From Halorussus gelatinilyticus (lineage in GTDB: Archaea > Halobacteriota > Halobacteria > Halobacteriales > Haladaptataceae): 64,000 nucleotides of DNA. Location of the stretch: the NCBI RefSeq assembly GCF_023238445.1, contig NZ_CP096658.1, positions 2,480,001 through 2,544,000 of the forward strand, written 5' to 3'. A model generated the notes under the pieces. The model did no database searches. It worked only from the letters and a program-made list of their open reading frames with translations, and had not been told where the DNA came from. Every line of letters begins with the position of its first letter. The first letter of the stretch is position 1. This document shows, in pieces, positions 44,678-52,422 of the stretch. The translations under genes and the position numbers were made by a program.

Positions 44678-45266
44678 ATGGCGGCGAAACGAGGGCCGCT
44701 GGCCGCGCTGTCCGTCACGAAGCGCGGCGTCGTCGTCCTGCTGGTCGTCTCGGCGGGCGTCCTCGGGGCCGGATTCGGCGTCTTACCGGGACTGCTCGGC
44801 GGGAGCGACCCGGCGGACCTCGGTCGGGGCACCGACCGAGGAGACGCCGCGAGCGACCGCGACCGAAGCGGAACAGACCACGCGCACAGCGACCGCGACG
44901 AGGCAGGCCGGGTCGAGCGACGGCGGCGATGGCTCTCCCGTCGGGACGACGACCGGCGACGGAACGGCCGCGACGACCCGCGAAACGACCGCCGACTCCG
45001 CCGACGCGGACCGCGACGACGACAACGACCGCCGAGACCGGCGTTCGACCGGCCGGAGCGACCCCGAAGTCGGCGTGCGGGCCGAGGCGAACGCGACGGT
45101 CGCGTCGCTGTCGGGCGTTGCGTCGTTGTCGGACGGGACATCGCTGCCGGGCGTCGCGCCGCCGAACGGCGGCGCGACGCCCTCGTCTCGCGGTTTCCCG
45201 TCTGCGCTCGCGTCGAAGCAAATTGGCTCTCCCGGTCTCGACCGCGCTATCCGAGCAGGAGTCTGA
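44678..45266 (+). pseudogene. Membrane-anchored third gene of the surface cluster, apparently frameshifted
   Basis: The first 50 codons give a believable product: MAAKRGPLAAL, a basic stretch and a hydrophobic helix (about 17-42), then 'GGSDPADLG'. After about 44826 this frame turns into Arg-rich nonsense, while the +1 frame (codons at positions divisible by three) reads a normal haloarchaeal acidic stalk (Thr/Ala/Asp/Glu-rich, including 'RAEANATVASLSGVAS') down to TGA at 45264-45266. The change of frame lies between about 44800 and 44850. The ATG is only two bases after the previous stop, so it belongs to the same unit. It could be a sequencing error or a real mutation. Confidence 0.6.
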
Positions 45267-45612
45267 GGTTGAACGCGGTCGTGAACCCGCCGAACGCCGC
45301 CAGAATCGCGGGCGGGCCGTAGACGACCACCGGGTCGTCGGTGTCGCCGATGGCCGCCAGTTGCAGGCCGAGACAGACCCCGAACACGCCGAGTTTCAGG
45401 CCGACCAGTCCCGCGAGTCCGAACTCCGCGACCGCGGCCCGGAGGAGGACGTTGGCCTCGCCGACCGAGGAGTCGAAGTAGAGGAGCGTCACCGTCGTCA
45501 CCACGTCGCCGACGCCGTAGGTGGTCGTGGCGATTATCCAGAGCCAGTAGAACCGGTCGGCCCGTCCCTCGAAGGGCGTCCCGTCGAGGGTGGCCCACTG
45601 CCGGGAGGTCAT
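45247..45612 (-). CDS. DUF5658 family membrane protein
   Basis: This 121-residue protein has about four hydrophobic segments ('WLWIIATTTYGVGDVVTTVTLLYF', 'ALRAAVAEFGLAGLVGLKLGVFGVCLG' region, and the end). 'GDVVTT' with an early Asp and 'LVGLKLGVF' with Lys are the usual conserved features of this haloarchaeal membrane family (DUF5658), whose role is unknown. Its 3' end overlaps the last 20 bases of the frameshifted gene on the other strand. Confidence 0.75.
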   Translation of the reverse strand: MTSRQWATLDGTPFEGRADRFYWLWIIATTTYGVGDVVTTVTLLYFDSSVGEANVLLRAAVAEFGLAGLVGLKLGVFGVCLGLQLAAIGDTDDPVVVYGPPAILAAFGGFTTAFNLRLLLG

Positions 45613-45783
45613 CGTTCACTCGCGCGCACGCCGCCGCCAAATACGTATCGGTGATTCGATACGTCGGCCGAGCGGTCGGTCGCCATCGAACGCGAGTGCG
45701 ACGCCGCCAGCGACGCCGAGCGCAGTTTCCGACCCTGCAACCGTGCGGGGGCCTTTAAGTTCGTCGTGGCCCTCGCTCTACTC

Positions 45784-45897
45784 GTGAGACCGACGAGAGA
45801 TGCGCCGCGAGTCGCCGACGCCGTGGCGAACCGACTCCGGGGTGCGACCACCGCCCGAGAGTCCGGAACCGACGCGACGCCGACGGGAGCGCCATGA
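45784..45897 (+). CDS. Possible short leader ORF coupled to the ABC transporter gene
   Basis: A 37-codon frame (GTG start; product begins MRPTRDAPRVADAVANRLRG) has its stop TGA overlapping the ATG of the ABC ATPase (ATGA). A box GGCCTTTAAG (about 45749-45758) lies about 30 bases upstream of the GTG, so the transcript would begin next to it. In this arrangement ribosomes finishing the leader would restart on the ATPase gene. The frame stays open further upstream. Coding status is uncertain. Confidence 0.3.
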   Translation: MRPTRDAPRVADAVANRLRGATTARESGTDATPTGAP

Positions 45898-46895
45898 CCG
45901 CGATTGAGACCCGCGGACTGACCAAGCGCTTCGGCGAGGACGTGGTCGCGGTCGATTCGCTCGACCTCACCGTCGAATCGGGCGAGATATTCGGCTTCCT
46001 CGGGCCGAACGGCGCGGGCAAGTCCACGACCATCAACGTGTTGCTGGACTTCATCCGGCCGACCGAGGGGTCCGCCGAGGTACTGGGCTACGACGCCCAG
46101 CGCGAGACCCAAGCCATCCGCAGGCGGGTCGGCGTCCTGCCCGAGGGCGCGACGCTCTACGACCGCCTCACCGGGCGCGAACACGTCGAGTGGGTCGCCC
46201 GGACCAAGGGCGCGGACGCCGACCCCGACGCGATTCTCGACCGCGTGGGTCTCGGGCGCGACGACCGCCAGCGACGCACCGGCGGCTACTCGAAGGGGAT
46301 GAGCCAGCGCCTCGCGCTCGGAATGGCACTGGTCGGCGACCCCGACCTCCTGATTCTGGACGAACCCTCGTCGGGCCTCGACCCGAACGGGATTCAGGAG
46401 ATGCGCGACCTCCTCCGCGAGGAGGCCGAGCGAGGCACGACCGTCTTCTTCTCCAGCCACATCCTGCCGCAGGTCGAGGCGGTCTGCGACCGCGTGGGCA
46501 TCATGAGCGACGGTCGGCTCGTCGCCGAGGACACCATCGCGGGCCTCCGGGAAGCGACCGGCGGGAGTAGCGAGATTACCGCCACCGTGGACGCGCTCCC
46601 CGAGGGCTTCGACCCGGCGACGCTCGCGGACCTCGCCGGCGTCGAGCGCGCCAGCGCCGACGGGAACGACGTCACCGCGGTCTGCTCGGACCCCGGCGCG
46701 AAGATGGAGGTCCTCAAGCGCATCGACGAGGTGGCGACGGTCCGAGACGTGCACTCCGAGGAAGCCTCGCTCGAAGACCTGTTCAACCGCTACACTGCCG
46801 CCGACCCCGGCGACGGGACCGGTCGGACGGAGAGCGAAGCGAGCGGAACCGACGGCGAACCCGAAGTCGAAGACGCCTCGGGGGTGACGGCGTGA
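45894..46895 (+). CDS. ABC transporter ATP-binding protein (drug/ion exporter type)
   Basis: This 333-residue ATPase has Walker A 'GPNGAGKST' (about 39-47), Q-loop region 'VGVLPEGATLYDRLTGREHVEW', signature-region 'GGYSKGMSQRLALGMAL', Walker B 'LLILDEPSSGLD' and switch His in 'FFSSHILPQVEAVCDRVGIM'. A 100-residue C-terminal part continues as in CcmA/NatA-like ATPases, and ends with an acidic Asp/Glu/Ser tail. The next gene's GTG overlaps the stop by four bases; together they form a two-component ABC-2 exporter. The substrate is unknown. Confidence 0.93.
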   Translation: MTAIETRGLTKRFGEDVVAVDSLDLTVESGEIFGFLGPNGAGKSTTINVLLDFIRPTEGSAEVLGYDAQRETQAIRRRVGVLPEGATLYDRLTGREHVEWVARTKGADADPDAILDRVGLGRDDRQRRTGGYSKGMSQRLALGMALVGDPDLLILDEPSSGLDPNGIQEMRDLLREEAERGTTVFFSSHILPQVEAVCDRVGIMSDGRLVAEDTIAGLREATGGSSEITATVDALPEGFDPATLADLAGVERASADGNDVTAVCSDPGAKMEVLKRIDEVATVRDVHSEEASLEDLFNRYTAADPGDGTGRTESEASGTDGEPEVEDASGVTA

Positions 46896-47725
46896 GCCTC
46901 CGCGCCGTCGTCGGCAAGGACTTCAAGGACGTTCGCCGCGCGAAACTGCTCTGGTTCGTCGGCGGCATCTACACTCTGTTCGCCGCGCTGTTCTTCTACA
47001 CCGGCAGTACGGGACAGGAACCCTCGGTGCTGCGACAGCTCTGGAACATGTCGGGGCTGGCCATCCTGTTCATCCCGCTGGTCGCGCTCGTGGCGGCCTA
47101 CCTCGCGGTCGCTGGCGAGCGCGAGTCCGGGAGCATCAAGTTCCTGCTGTCGATTCCGAACCGCCGCCGGGACGTGGTGTTCGGCAAGTTCCTCTCGCGG
47201 GCCGCGCTGGTCTGCGGGGCCATCGTCGTCGCGTTCGCGGTCGGGGCGGTCCTGACCGCGGCGCTCTACCCCGCCGTGAAACTCGCCACCTTCGCCAGCG
47301 TCGTCGGTCTCGTCGTCTACTTCGCGCTGGCGTACGTCGCCGTCGCCATCGGCATCTCGGCGCTGACCGCCTCCCGCTCGCGGGCGATGGCCGCGTCGGT
47401 CGGCTACTTCTTCGTGTTCAACGTCCTCTGGATTCAGGGGTCGGCGTTCTCGGTCGTCGGCGCGCTCCGGTTCGTCTTCGAGGACACGCTCGGGGTCGCG
47501 CTCTCGCAGAACGCCGAGCAGTTCGTCCAGTCGCTGAGTCCCGCGGCGGCGTACCTCCAGTCGCTCCGACTGGCGTTCCCCGAGGGCTACCGGGACATCC
47601 CGCCCGCGGACCCCTCGACGCCGTTCTACCTGACGCCAGAGTTCTCGCTCGTAATTCTGGCCGCGTGGGTTCTGCTCCCCCTGCTGGTGGGCTACCTGCG
47701 CTTCGAGCGGACCGACCTCGGATAG
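46892..47725 (+). CDS. ABC-2 type transporter permease
   Basis: This 277-residue permease (GTG start) has about six hydrophobic segments and the ABC-2 landmarks 'ERESGSIKFLLSIPNRRRDVVFGKFLSRA' (first cytoplasmic coupling loop; NosY-like) and 'ALTASRSRAMAASVGYFFVFNVLW'. It ends with a hydrophobic C-terminal helix and 'YLRFERTDLG'. It is the partner of the ATPase just upstream. NosY-type permeases accompany copper or lipid export in some halophiles, but no such neighbour is present here. Confidence 0.9.
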   Translation: MSLRAVVGKDFKDVRRAKLLWFVGGIYTLFAALFFYTGSTGQEPSVLRQLWNMSGLAILFIPLVALVAAYLAVAGERESGSIKFLLSIPNRRRDVVFGKFLSRAALVCGAIVVAFAVGAVLTAALYPAVKLATFASVVGLVVYFALAYVAVAIGISALTASRSRAMAASVGYFFVFNVLWIQGSAFSVVGALRFVFEDTLGVALSQNAEQFVQSLSPAAAYLQSLRLAFPEGYRDIPPADPSTPFYLTPEFSLVILAAWVLLPLLVGYLRFERTDLG

Positions 47726-47762
47726 CGAAATCGTCTTCTTCCCTCCGGTTCGACTGCGTGGC

Positions 47763-48323
47763 ATGACCGTCGCAGAGCGCTCGCGCCGCCGGGTCGCCGA
47801 GGCCGTCGCCCGCCTCGAACGCGACTACGCCGCGTTCGAGGTCGTCGAGAAGACGTGGCACCATCCGCCCGAGGCGTACGAGTCGGTCCGCGACCGCTTC
47901 GAGGCCGGAACCATCGGCGGTGCGGGCGTCTGGACAACCGACGAAGAGGGCGGCGTCCTGCTCGTGCGCCACGAGGGCGGGACGGCGTGGAGCGACCCCG
48001 GCGGAAAACAGGAACCGGGCGAGAGCCTCGAAGCCGCCGCCCGCCGCGAGACCCGCGAGGAGTCGGGCGTCGAGGTCGAACTGACCGGACTCCGGCAGGT
48101 CCACCGCGTCGAGATTCGGGACGACGGCGGCGATGCGGGCGACGGCGAGGAAGGAAACCGGCCGCCCGTCTACCGACTCATCGCCATCTTCGACGGCGAG
48201 CCAGTCTCGGGGGAGACTCGACCGCGGGAGGGCGAAATCGCGGAGGTTCGCTGGTGGCGCGAGCGCCCCGACGACCTGCTGTACGAGGAGTTGGCCGAGT
48301 TTCCGATTCCGGCCGGGGAGTGA
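47763..48323 (+). CDS. Nudix hydrolase
   Basis: This 186-residue pyrophosphohydrolase has the complete Nudix box G-x5-E-x7-R-E-x2-E-E-x-G-V in 'GKQEPGESLEAAARRETREESGV' (about 82-104). A roughly 60-residue N-terminal helical extension ('ERSRRRVAEAVARLERDYAAFEVVEKTWH') precedes the fold. The C-terminal part has 'VYRLIAIFDGEPVSGETRPREGEIAEVRWWRE'. The substrate, probably a nucleoside diphosphate-X, cannot be deduced. Confidence 0.92.
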   Translation: MTVAERSRRRVAEAVARLERDYAAFEVVEKTWHHPPEAYESVRDRFEAGTIGGAGVWTTDEEGGVLLVRHEGGTAWSDPGGKQEPGESLEAAARRETREESGVEVELTGLRQVHRVEIRDDGGDAGDGEEGNRPPVYRLIAIFDGEPVSGETRPREGEIAEVRWWRERPDDLLYEELAEFPIPAGE

Positions 48324-48412
48324 CGGGTCGGCCGCCGCCGCCGACCGAAGCGATACCGGCGAGTCCGCGCGCGGCGAACAGACGTAAGTCGCTCGATTGG
48401 CTACCTATCTCT

Positions 48413-48877
48413 GTGTCACTACTCGGAAGCGATTCGACAGACAGCGTCGCGGAAACCGCACAGGAAGCCAAGCGAGCGGCGACGGGCGAATCCCCGCCCA
48501 AGACCCACTCCACGTCGTTCAAACTCGCCCGCGTCCTGTTCGGCGGCGTGCTGGCGTTCACGGCGATAGACAACCTCCGGAACCTGGACGAGATGGTCGG
48601 CTACGCCGAGAGCAAGGGCGCGCCCGAACCCGAGCGGACCGTTCCGTTCATCAGCGGAAGCCTGCTGTTCGGCGGCATCGGCATCGCAGCGTGGAAGTTC
48701 CCGCGTCTCGCGGCCGGAGCGGTGGCGGCCTTCCTCGTGTCCGTCACGCCCGCCATGCACGACTTCTGGGCCATCGACGACGACCAGCAGAGAGAGCAGG
48801 AACTGATACACTTCCTGAAGAACGTCGCCCTGCTCGGCGGCGCGATCGCCTTCCTCCGAATCGGTCAGGACGACTGA
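48413..48877 (+). CDS. DoxX-like membrane protein
   Basis: This 154-residue protein has a GTG start at 48413, supported by an ACGTAAGT box about 27 bases upstream. A polar N-terminus precedes four hydrophobic segments ('ARVLFGGVLAFTAIDNLRNLD', 'VPFISGSLLFGGIGIAAWKF', 'AAGAVAAFLVSVTPAMHDFW', 'FLKNVALLGGAIAFL'), with the DoxX-like 'PAMHDFWAIDD' and 'HFLKNVALLGG' patterns. DoxX/SURF4-like proteins act in redox or sulfur metabolism elsewhere; here function is open. Confidence 0.82.
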   Translation: MSLLGSDSTDSVAETAQEAKRAATGESPPKTHSTSFKLARVLFGGVLAFTAIDNLRNLDEMVGYAESKGAPEPERTVPFISGSLLFGGIGIAAWKFPRLAAGAVAAFLVSVTPAMHDFWAIDDDQQREQELIHFLKNVALLGGAIAFLRIGQDD

Positions 48878-48919
48878 ACGGCGGAGCGCGACGGCGAGCG
48901 GTACGGGCGAGACTCTTTT

Positions 48920-49969
48920 TCAGATGACGCCGGTCGTCTCGACGGCCTCGTAGGCGGCCGCCTCGCTCATCCCGTTGCCCAGAATCGTGTAGCGGTCCCG
49001 AATCTCGTGGGCCGAGGTCAGCGCCGTGACGACCGTCTCTTCCTCGATGCCCAACTCCGCGGCCGTGGTGGGCGCGCCGATGGTCGCCAGCGCGTCGCGT
49101 ACGCCCCGCCAGTTGCCGCCGTGGAGGTACTCGGCGACGATGGTGCCGATACCCACCTGATGGCCGTGGAGCGCGGCGTCGGGGACCATCCGGTCCAACT
49201 GGTGGGAGAAGAGGTGTTCAGCGCCCGAGGCGGGGCGCGAGGAGTCCGCGATGGACATCGCCACGCCCGAGGAGACCAGCGCCTTGACGACGGCCCACGC
49301 CGACTCTTCGAGGCCCTGCTTTATCGAGTCGGCCTCCTCGACCAGCATCTCGGCGGTCATCTCCGCGAGCGCGGCGGCGTAGTGGTGGTACTCGACGTTC
49401 TGGAGCCGGTTGGCCAGCCGCCAGTCCTTGGTCGCGGTGTAGTTGCTGATGATGTCCGCACAGCCGGCGGTCGTCAGTTCCCACGGCGCGTCGGCCAGAA
49501 TCTCGGTGTCGGCGATGACGGCGAGCGGCGGCTCCGCGGCGACGCTGTGACGCGTGTCGCCCTCCGGGACCGACCCCCGGCCCGAGACGATGCCGTCGTG
49601 GCTCGCGGCGGTCGGAACCGAGACGAACCCGCGCCCGAGGTCGTGGCTGGCCATCTTGGCGATGTCGATGGCCTTCCCCCCGCCGACGCCGACGAGGTAG
49701 CCGGCGTCTATCTCCTCGGCCGCGCCGATGACCCGCTGGACCGACTCGAAGCTGGCCTCCCCGATTTCGACCACCGCGGGGTCCTCGCCCGCCTCCTCGA
49801 AGTCGGCGGCCACCTGCTCTGCGGCCACCTGCCGGGGCGTGGGGCTGGTGACGACCAGCGGCCGCCCGTGGAGGTGGAGTTCCGAGACCGCCTCGACGGT
49901 CCGGTCGAGGACGCCGTGGCCGACTACCACGTTGCGCGGCAGGCGAATCCACGTCGATTTGTCGAACAT
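48920..49969 (-). CDS. egsA: Glycerol-1-phosphate dehydrogenase [NAD(P)+]
   Basis: This 349-residue enzyme makes sn-glycerol-1-phosphate from dihydroxyacetone phosphate, setting the stereochemistry of archaeal ether lipids. NAD-binding 'GYLVGVGGGKAIDIAKMASHD' and 'SVPTAASHDGIVSGRGS' are visible, with zinc ligands Asp in 'TTAGCADIIS', His in 'SGAEHLFSHQLD' and His in 'LHGHQVGIGT'. The length equals the archaeal family. A CTGTTTTCC box is about 29 bases upstream of the ATG. Essential core gene. Confidence 0.97.
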   Translation of the reverse strand: MFDKSTWIRLPRNVVVGHGVLDRTVEAVSELHLHGRPLVVTSPTPRQVAAEQVAADFEEAGEDPAVVEIGEASFESVQRVIGAAEEIDAGYLVGVGGGKAIDIAKMASHDLGRGFVSVPTAASHDGIVSGRGSVPEGDTRHSVAAEPPLAVIADTEILADAPWELTTAGCADIISNYTATKDWRLANRLQNVEYHHYAAALAEMTAEMLVEEADSIKQGLEESAWAVVKALVSSGVAMSIADSSRPASGAEHLFSHQLDRMVPDAALHGHQVGIGTIVAEYLHGGNWRGVRDALATIGAPTTAAELGIEEETVVTALTSAHEIRDRYTILGNGMSEAAAYEAVETTGVI

Positions 49970-50276
49970 ACCCGCTACTCTCTCGCGGGCGGGGAAAACA
50001 GTTTACCTCTCTGTCCGGTTGCGGGGGTTTCGAGTCGGTGGGAAGAATCGGACTGAGACAGCAGGCAGCACGGCACCGCGACCGGACAGCACTCTATCGC
50101 CGACTCCGAGGAGTCACCGCGACAGCACAGCACCGCAGACCGCACAGCGACCGCGCCCCGAACCTCCCCGCGTACGTCTGCGCTCGCGCGGAACCGCGCG
50201 AGCGCAGACGCGGCGCATCCTGTGGTCTGGTCAATCGAGCGCGTCCATCCACAGGTGAAAATCCAACTGTCACCGA
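49970..50276. other. Intergenic region between egsA and the membrane protein gene
   Basis: About 307 bases with the egsA promoter at the left, a low-complexity stretch of ACAGCA/CACAGC-like words (about 50060-50150) and the perfect hairpin at 50175-50210. No gene is supported. Confidence 0.5.
50175..50210. terminator. Perfect 17-bp inverted repeat downstream of the membrane protein gene
   Basis: Arms CGTCTGCGCTCGCGCGG and its exact complement (50194-50210) flank a two-base AA. The arms are very GC-rich. It is located 67 bases beyond the stop of the leftward gene at 50277, so it may end or stabilise that transcript. It shares the GTCTGCG/CGCAGAC end with 12740-12762. Confidence 0.5.
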
Positions 50277-50948
50277 CTACTTCCGCGGTGTCGTCCGCGA
50301 GGAGCGCCACGTCGGGGTCGAGGATTGGGGCGGTCGCCTGAGCGCGTGGCGGACCGCGAGCAGGTGGCGGGCGAACGTCGCGGCCGCGAGGAGGGTCGCG
50401 CCGACGACCGCGGTCGCCGAGAACCCGGCCATGGGGACCGAGACGAACCACTCGGGGACCGCGACCTGCCCGGTGACGACCAACAGCCAGGCCGTCGCGC
50501 CCGCGGCCTGCAAGACCGCCAGCCCGATAGTCGCGCGCTGGACCAGCGAGGCGAGCGCGTTCCGGCCTCGAATCACGTTGTCCGCGACCGTGTGGCGGGC
50601 CACGAGCGCGGCGGCGAAGGCGAGTCCGGCGGTCACGACGCCGACCAGTCCGTCGGCGACCGCGACCCACCCGAACCACCCCGCCCAGAGCGCGGTCTCC
50701 GCGAGCGCGAGGCCCGCCACCGTCCGGGCGGGAATCGCCCGGCCCCACCCGTTGACCGTGACGTGGGCGAGCAACGCCTCCACCAGCATGCCGGCCGCGA
50801 GACCGACGACCCCCACCAGCGTCGAGAGCGACACCGGGTCGGCGTCGTTCACCAGTCCGAGCCAGACCGACAGCGCCGTGACCTCGACGACCGTCAGGCA
50901 GACCACTCCGACGGCTCTGACGGTCGTCCGAATCGCCCCGCGTATCAT
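50277..50948 (-). CDS. Six-helix membrane protein of unknown function
   Basis: This 223-residue protein begins MIRGAIRTTVRAVGVV and has about six hydrophobic segments with few polar residues; the end is Arg/Ser/Thr-rich. Motifs such as 'SLSTLVGVVGLAAGMLVEALLAHVTVNGWGRAIPARTVAGLALAETALWAGWFGW' are not assignable to a known family by eye. It may be an integral membrane subunit or a haloarchaeal orphan. The start is the ATG at 50948. A 16-codon upstream frame (50945-50995) overlaps the start by ATGA and has a TATA-like TGATAACAAAC box about 27 bases before it. Confidence 0.65.
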   Translation of the reverse strand: MIRGAIRTTVRAVGVVCLTVVEVTALSVWLGLVNDADPVSLSTLVGVVGLAAGMLVEALLAHVTVNGWGRAIPARTVAGLALAETALWAGWFGWVAVADGLVGVVTAGLAFAAALVARHTVADNVIRGRNALASLVQRATIGLAVLQAAGATAWLLVVTGQVAVPEWFVSVPMAGFSATAVVGATLLAAATFARHLLAVRHALRRPPQSSTPTWRSSRTTPRK

Positions 50949-51194
50949 TGTTCGGAGCGGGCGAGAGGCGGTCGGCGACAGCGATGCAGTGACATGGCTT
51001 GACAATGGTCGGGAAGGGTGTTTGTTATCAGCCGCCTGAAACGGGTAGCGTGGTCCTGCGAACGGTCGAAAGTGGGGGTTAACGACGCGAGTGGGGGTTT
51101 CGGACGCTGCGACGCGGGCTGCGTGGCTCGAAACTATCACCGACGGCAGAAGAAACGACGGAGCGTCGGCGCGCCACCGGACGAGTCGGTCGGC

Positions 51195-52235
51195 CTACAG
51201 CGTGTCCAGCACGCCCAGCACGCGCTCCTCGGCCTCGCGGCCGGGGTCGTACTCGCTCCCGTCGCGGTCGCTGTCGAGGTGTTCCTCGACGGTCGTCGCC
51301 ATCGCCTCCGAGAGCGGCGTCGAGTCCCACCCCAAGTCCGCCAGTTTGTCGGTGTCCAGCACGTGCGGGTAGTCCCGGTAGAGGACGAAGTCGTCGGACG
51401 CGAGGTCGGCGGCCGCGAGTTCGCGCTCGCCCGCGTGGACGATTTCGAGGTCGGTGTCTCGCGGGCCTTGCCCGCTCGACGTGTCCGCGGAACGGGGTTC
51501 CGCGCTATCGAGCGCGTCGGCGATTAGCTTCAGCATCTCGTCTATCGTCACGACGCGCCGGTCCCCGACGTTGTACGACTCGCCGGGCGTCCCCTCCTCG
51601 GCGACGACCCGGAGCGCGCTCGCCACGTCCTCGACGTACGCGCGGTGCCAGACGTTGTCGCCGTCGCCGGGCACGACCACGCGGTCGTAGTTCGCCACGC
51701 GGTCTATCCAGTAGTCCAGTCGCTCGGTGTAGTCGTGCGGGCCGTAGACGATACAGGGCCGGACGCTGTAGGCGTTCACGCCGCGGTCGGCGGCGGCGCG
51801 AATCGCGCGGTCGCCCTCGGCCTTCCGGTTGCCGTAGGTCTCGCCCGAGTCGTCGGTCGCCTGCTCCATCGTGCAGGGCCGGAGTTCGGTCTCGCCCTCG
51901 CGCTTGGGAATCTCCTCGTTGCCGTAGGCGTCGCCCGACGAGATGTAGACGTAGGCGTCGGCGTCCGAGAAAATCTCGGTCGCGGCCCGGACCTCCCGCG
52001 GTTGGTACGCCACGCAGTCGAAGACGGCGTCGGGTTCGACCTCCCGCTTCGCCTGTTCGAGCGCGGTCTCGTTGCTCCGGTCGCCCTCGTAGTGAGCGAC
52101 GCCCTCGGTCTCTTCGAAGGGGTTGTCGTGGTTCCCCCGGTTGAAGATGGTCACGTCGTAGTCGTGGTCGCGCAGTTCAGAGACGAGGTGGCGGCCGATG
52201 AACCGCGTGCCGCCGATAACGAGTGCGGTGTCCAT
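51195..52235 (-). CDS. NAD-dependent epimerase/dehydratase family protein
   Basis: This 346-residue extended SDR enzyme has the cofactor motif 'ALVIGGTRFIGRHLVSEL' (about 4-21; Gly-x-x-x-Phe-x-Gly type) and the catalytic Tyr-x-x-x-Lys in 'YGNRKAEG', with Ser in 'YISSGDAYG'. A C-terminal lobe contains 'VPGDGDNVWHRAYVEDVASAL'. It is probably a sugar-nucleotide or ribonucleoprotein-type (CSP41-like) epimerase; the substrate cannot be determined. It diverges from the GNAT gene. Confidence 0.88.
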   Translation of the reverse strand: MDTALVIGGTRFIGRHLVSELRDHDYDVTIFNRGNHDNPFEETEGVAHYEGDRSNETALEQAKREVEPDAVFDCVAYQPREVRAATEIFSDADAYVYISSGDAYGNEEIPKREGETELRPCTMEQATDDSGETYGNRKAEGDRAIRAAADRGVNAYSVRPCIVYGPHDYTERLDYWIDRVANYDRVVVPGDGDNVWHRAYVEDVASALRVVAEEGTPGESYNVGDRRVVTIDEMLKLIADALDSAEPRSADTSSGQGPRDTDLEIVHAGERELAAADLASDDFVLYRDYPHVLDTDKLADLGWDSTPLSEAMATTVEEHLDSDRDGSEYDPGREAEERVLGVLDTL

Positions 52236-52422
52236 GCCCGCGCTTGGACGGCCGGTCCCAAAGACCTACTGGAGTCGGAAATCTGGCGTTCTCCCGTTTA
52301 CGCGCCAGTTACCGGACGCGCGTGTCGAAATTCGGAGTTAGTCGTGTCATTCGTCCCCTTTTCGTCCGATTTGGTCGAATCGGGTAGAACGTTTATCAGT
52401 GAGAACGTCGAATACATGGGGC

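Noticed and set aside
44783-45640. Minus-strand ORF across the frameshifted gene and DUF5658
   Set aside because: Overlaps the DUF5658 gene in another frame and carries no recognisable motif.
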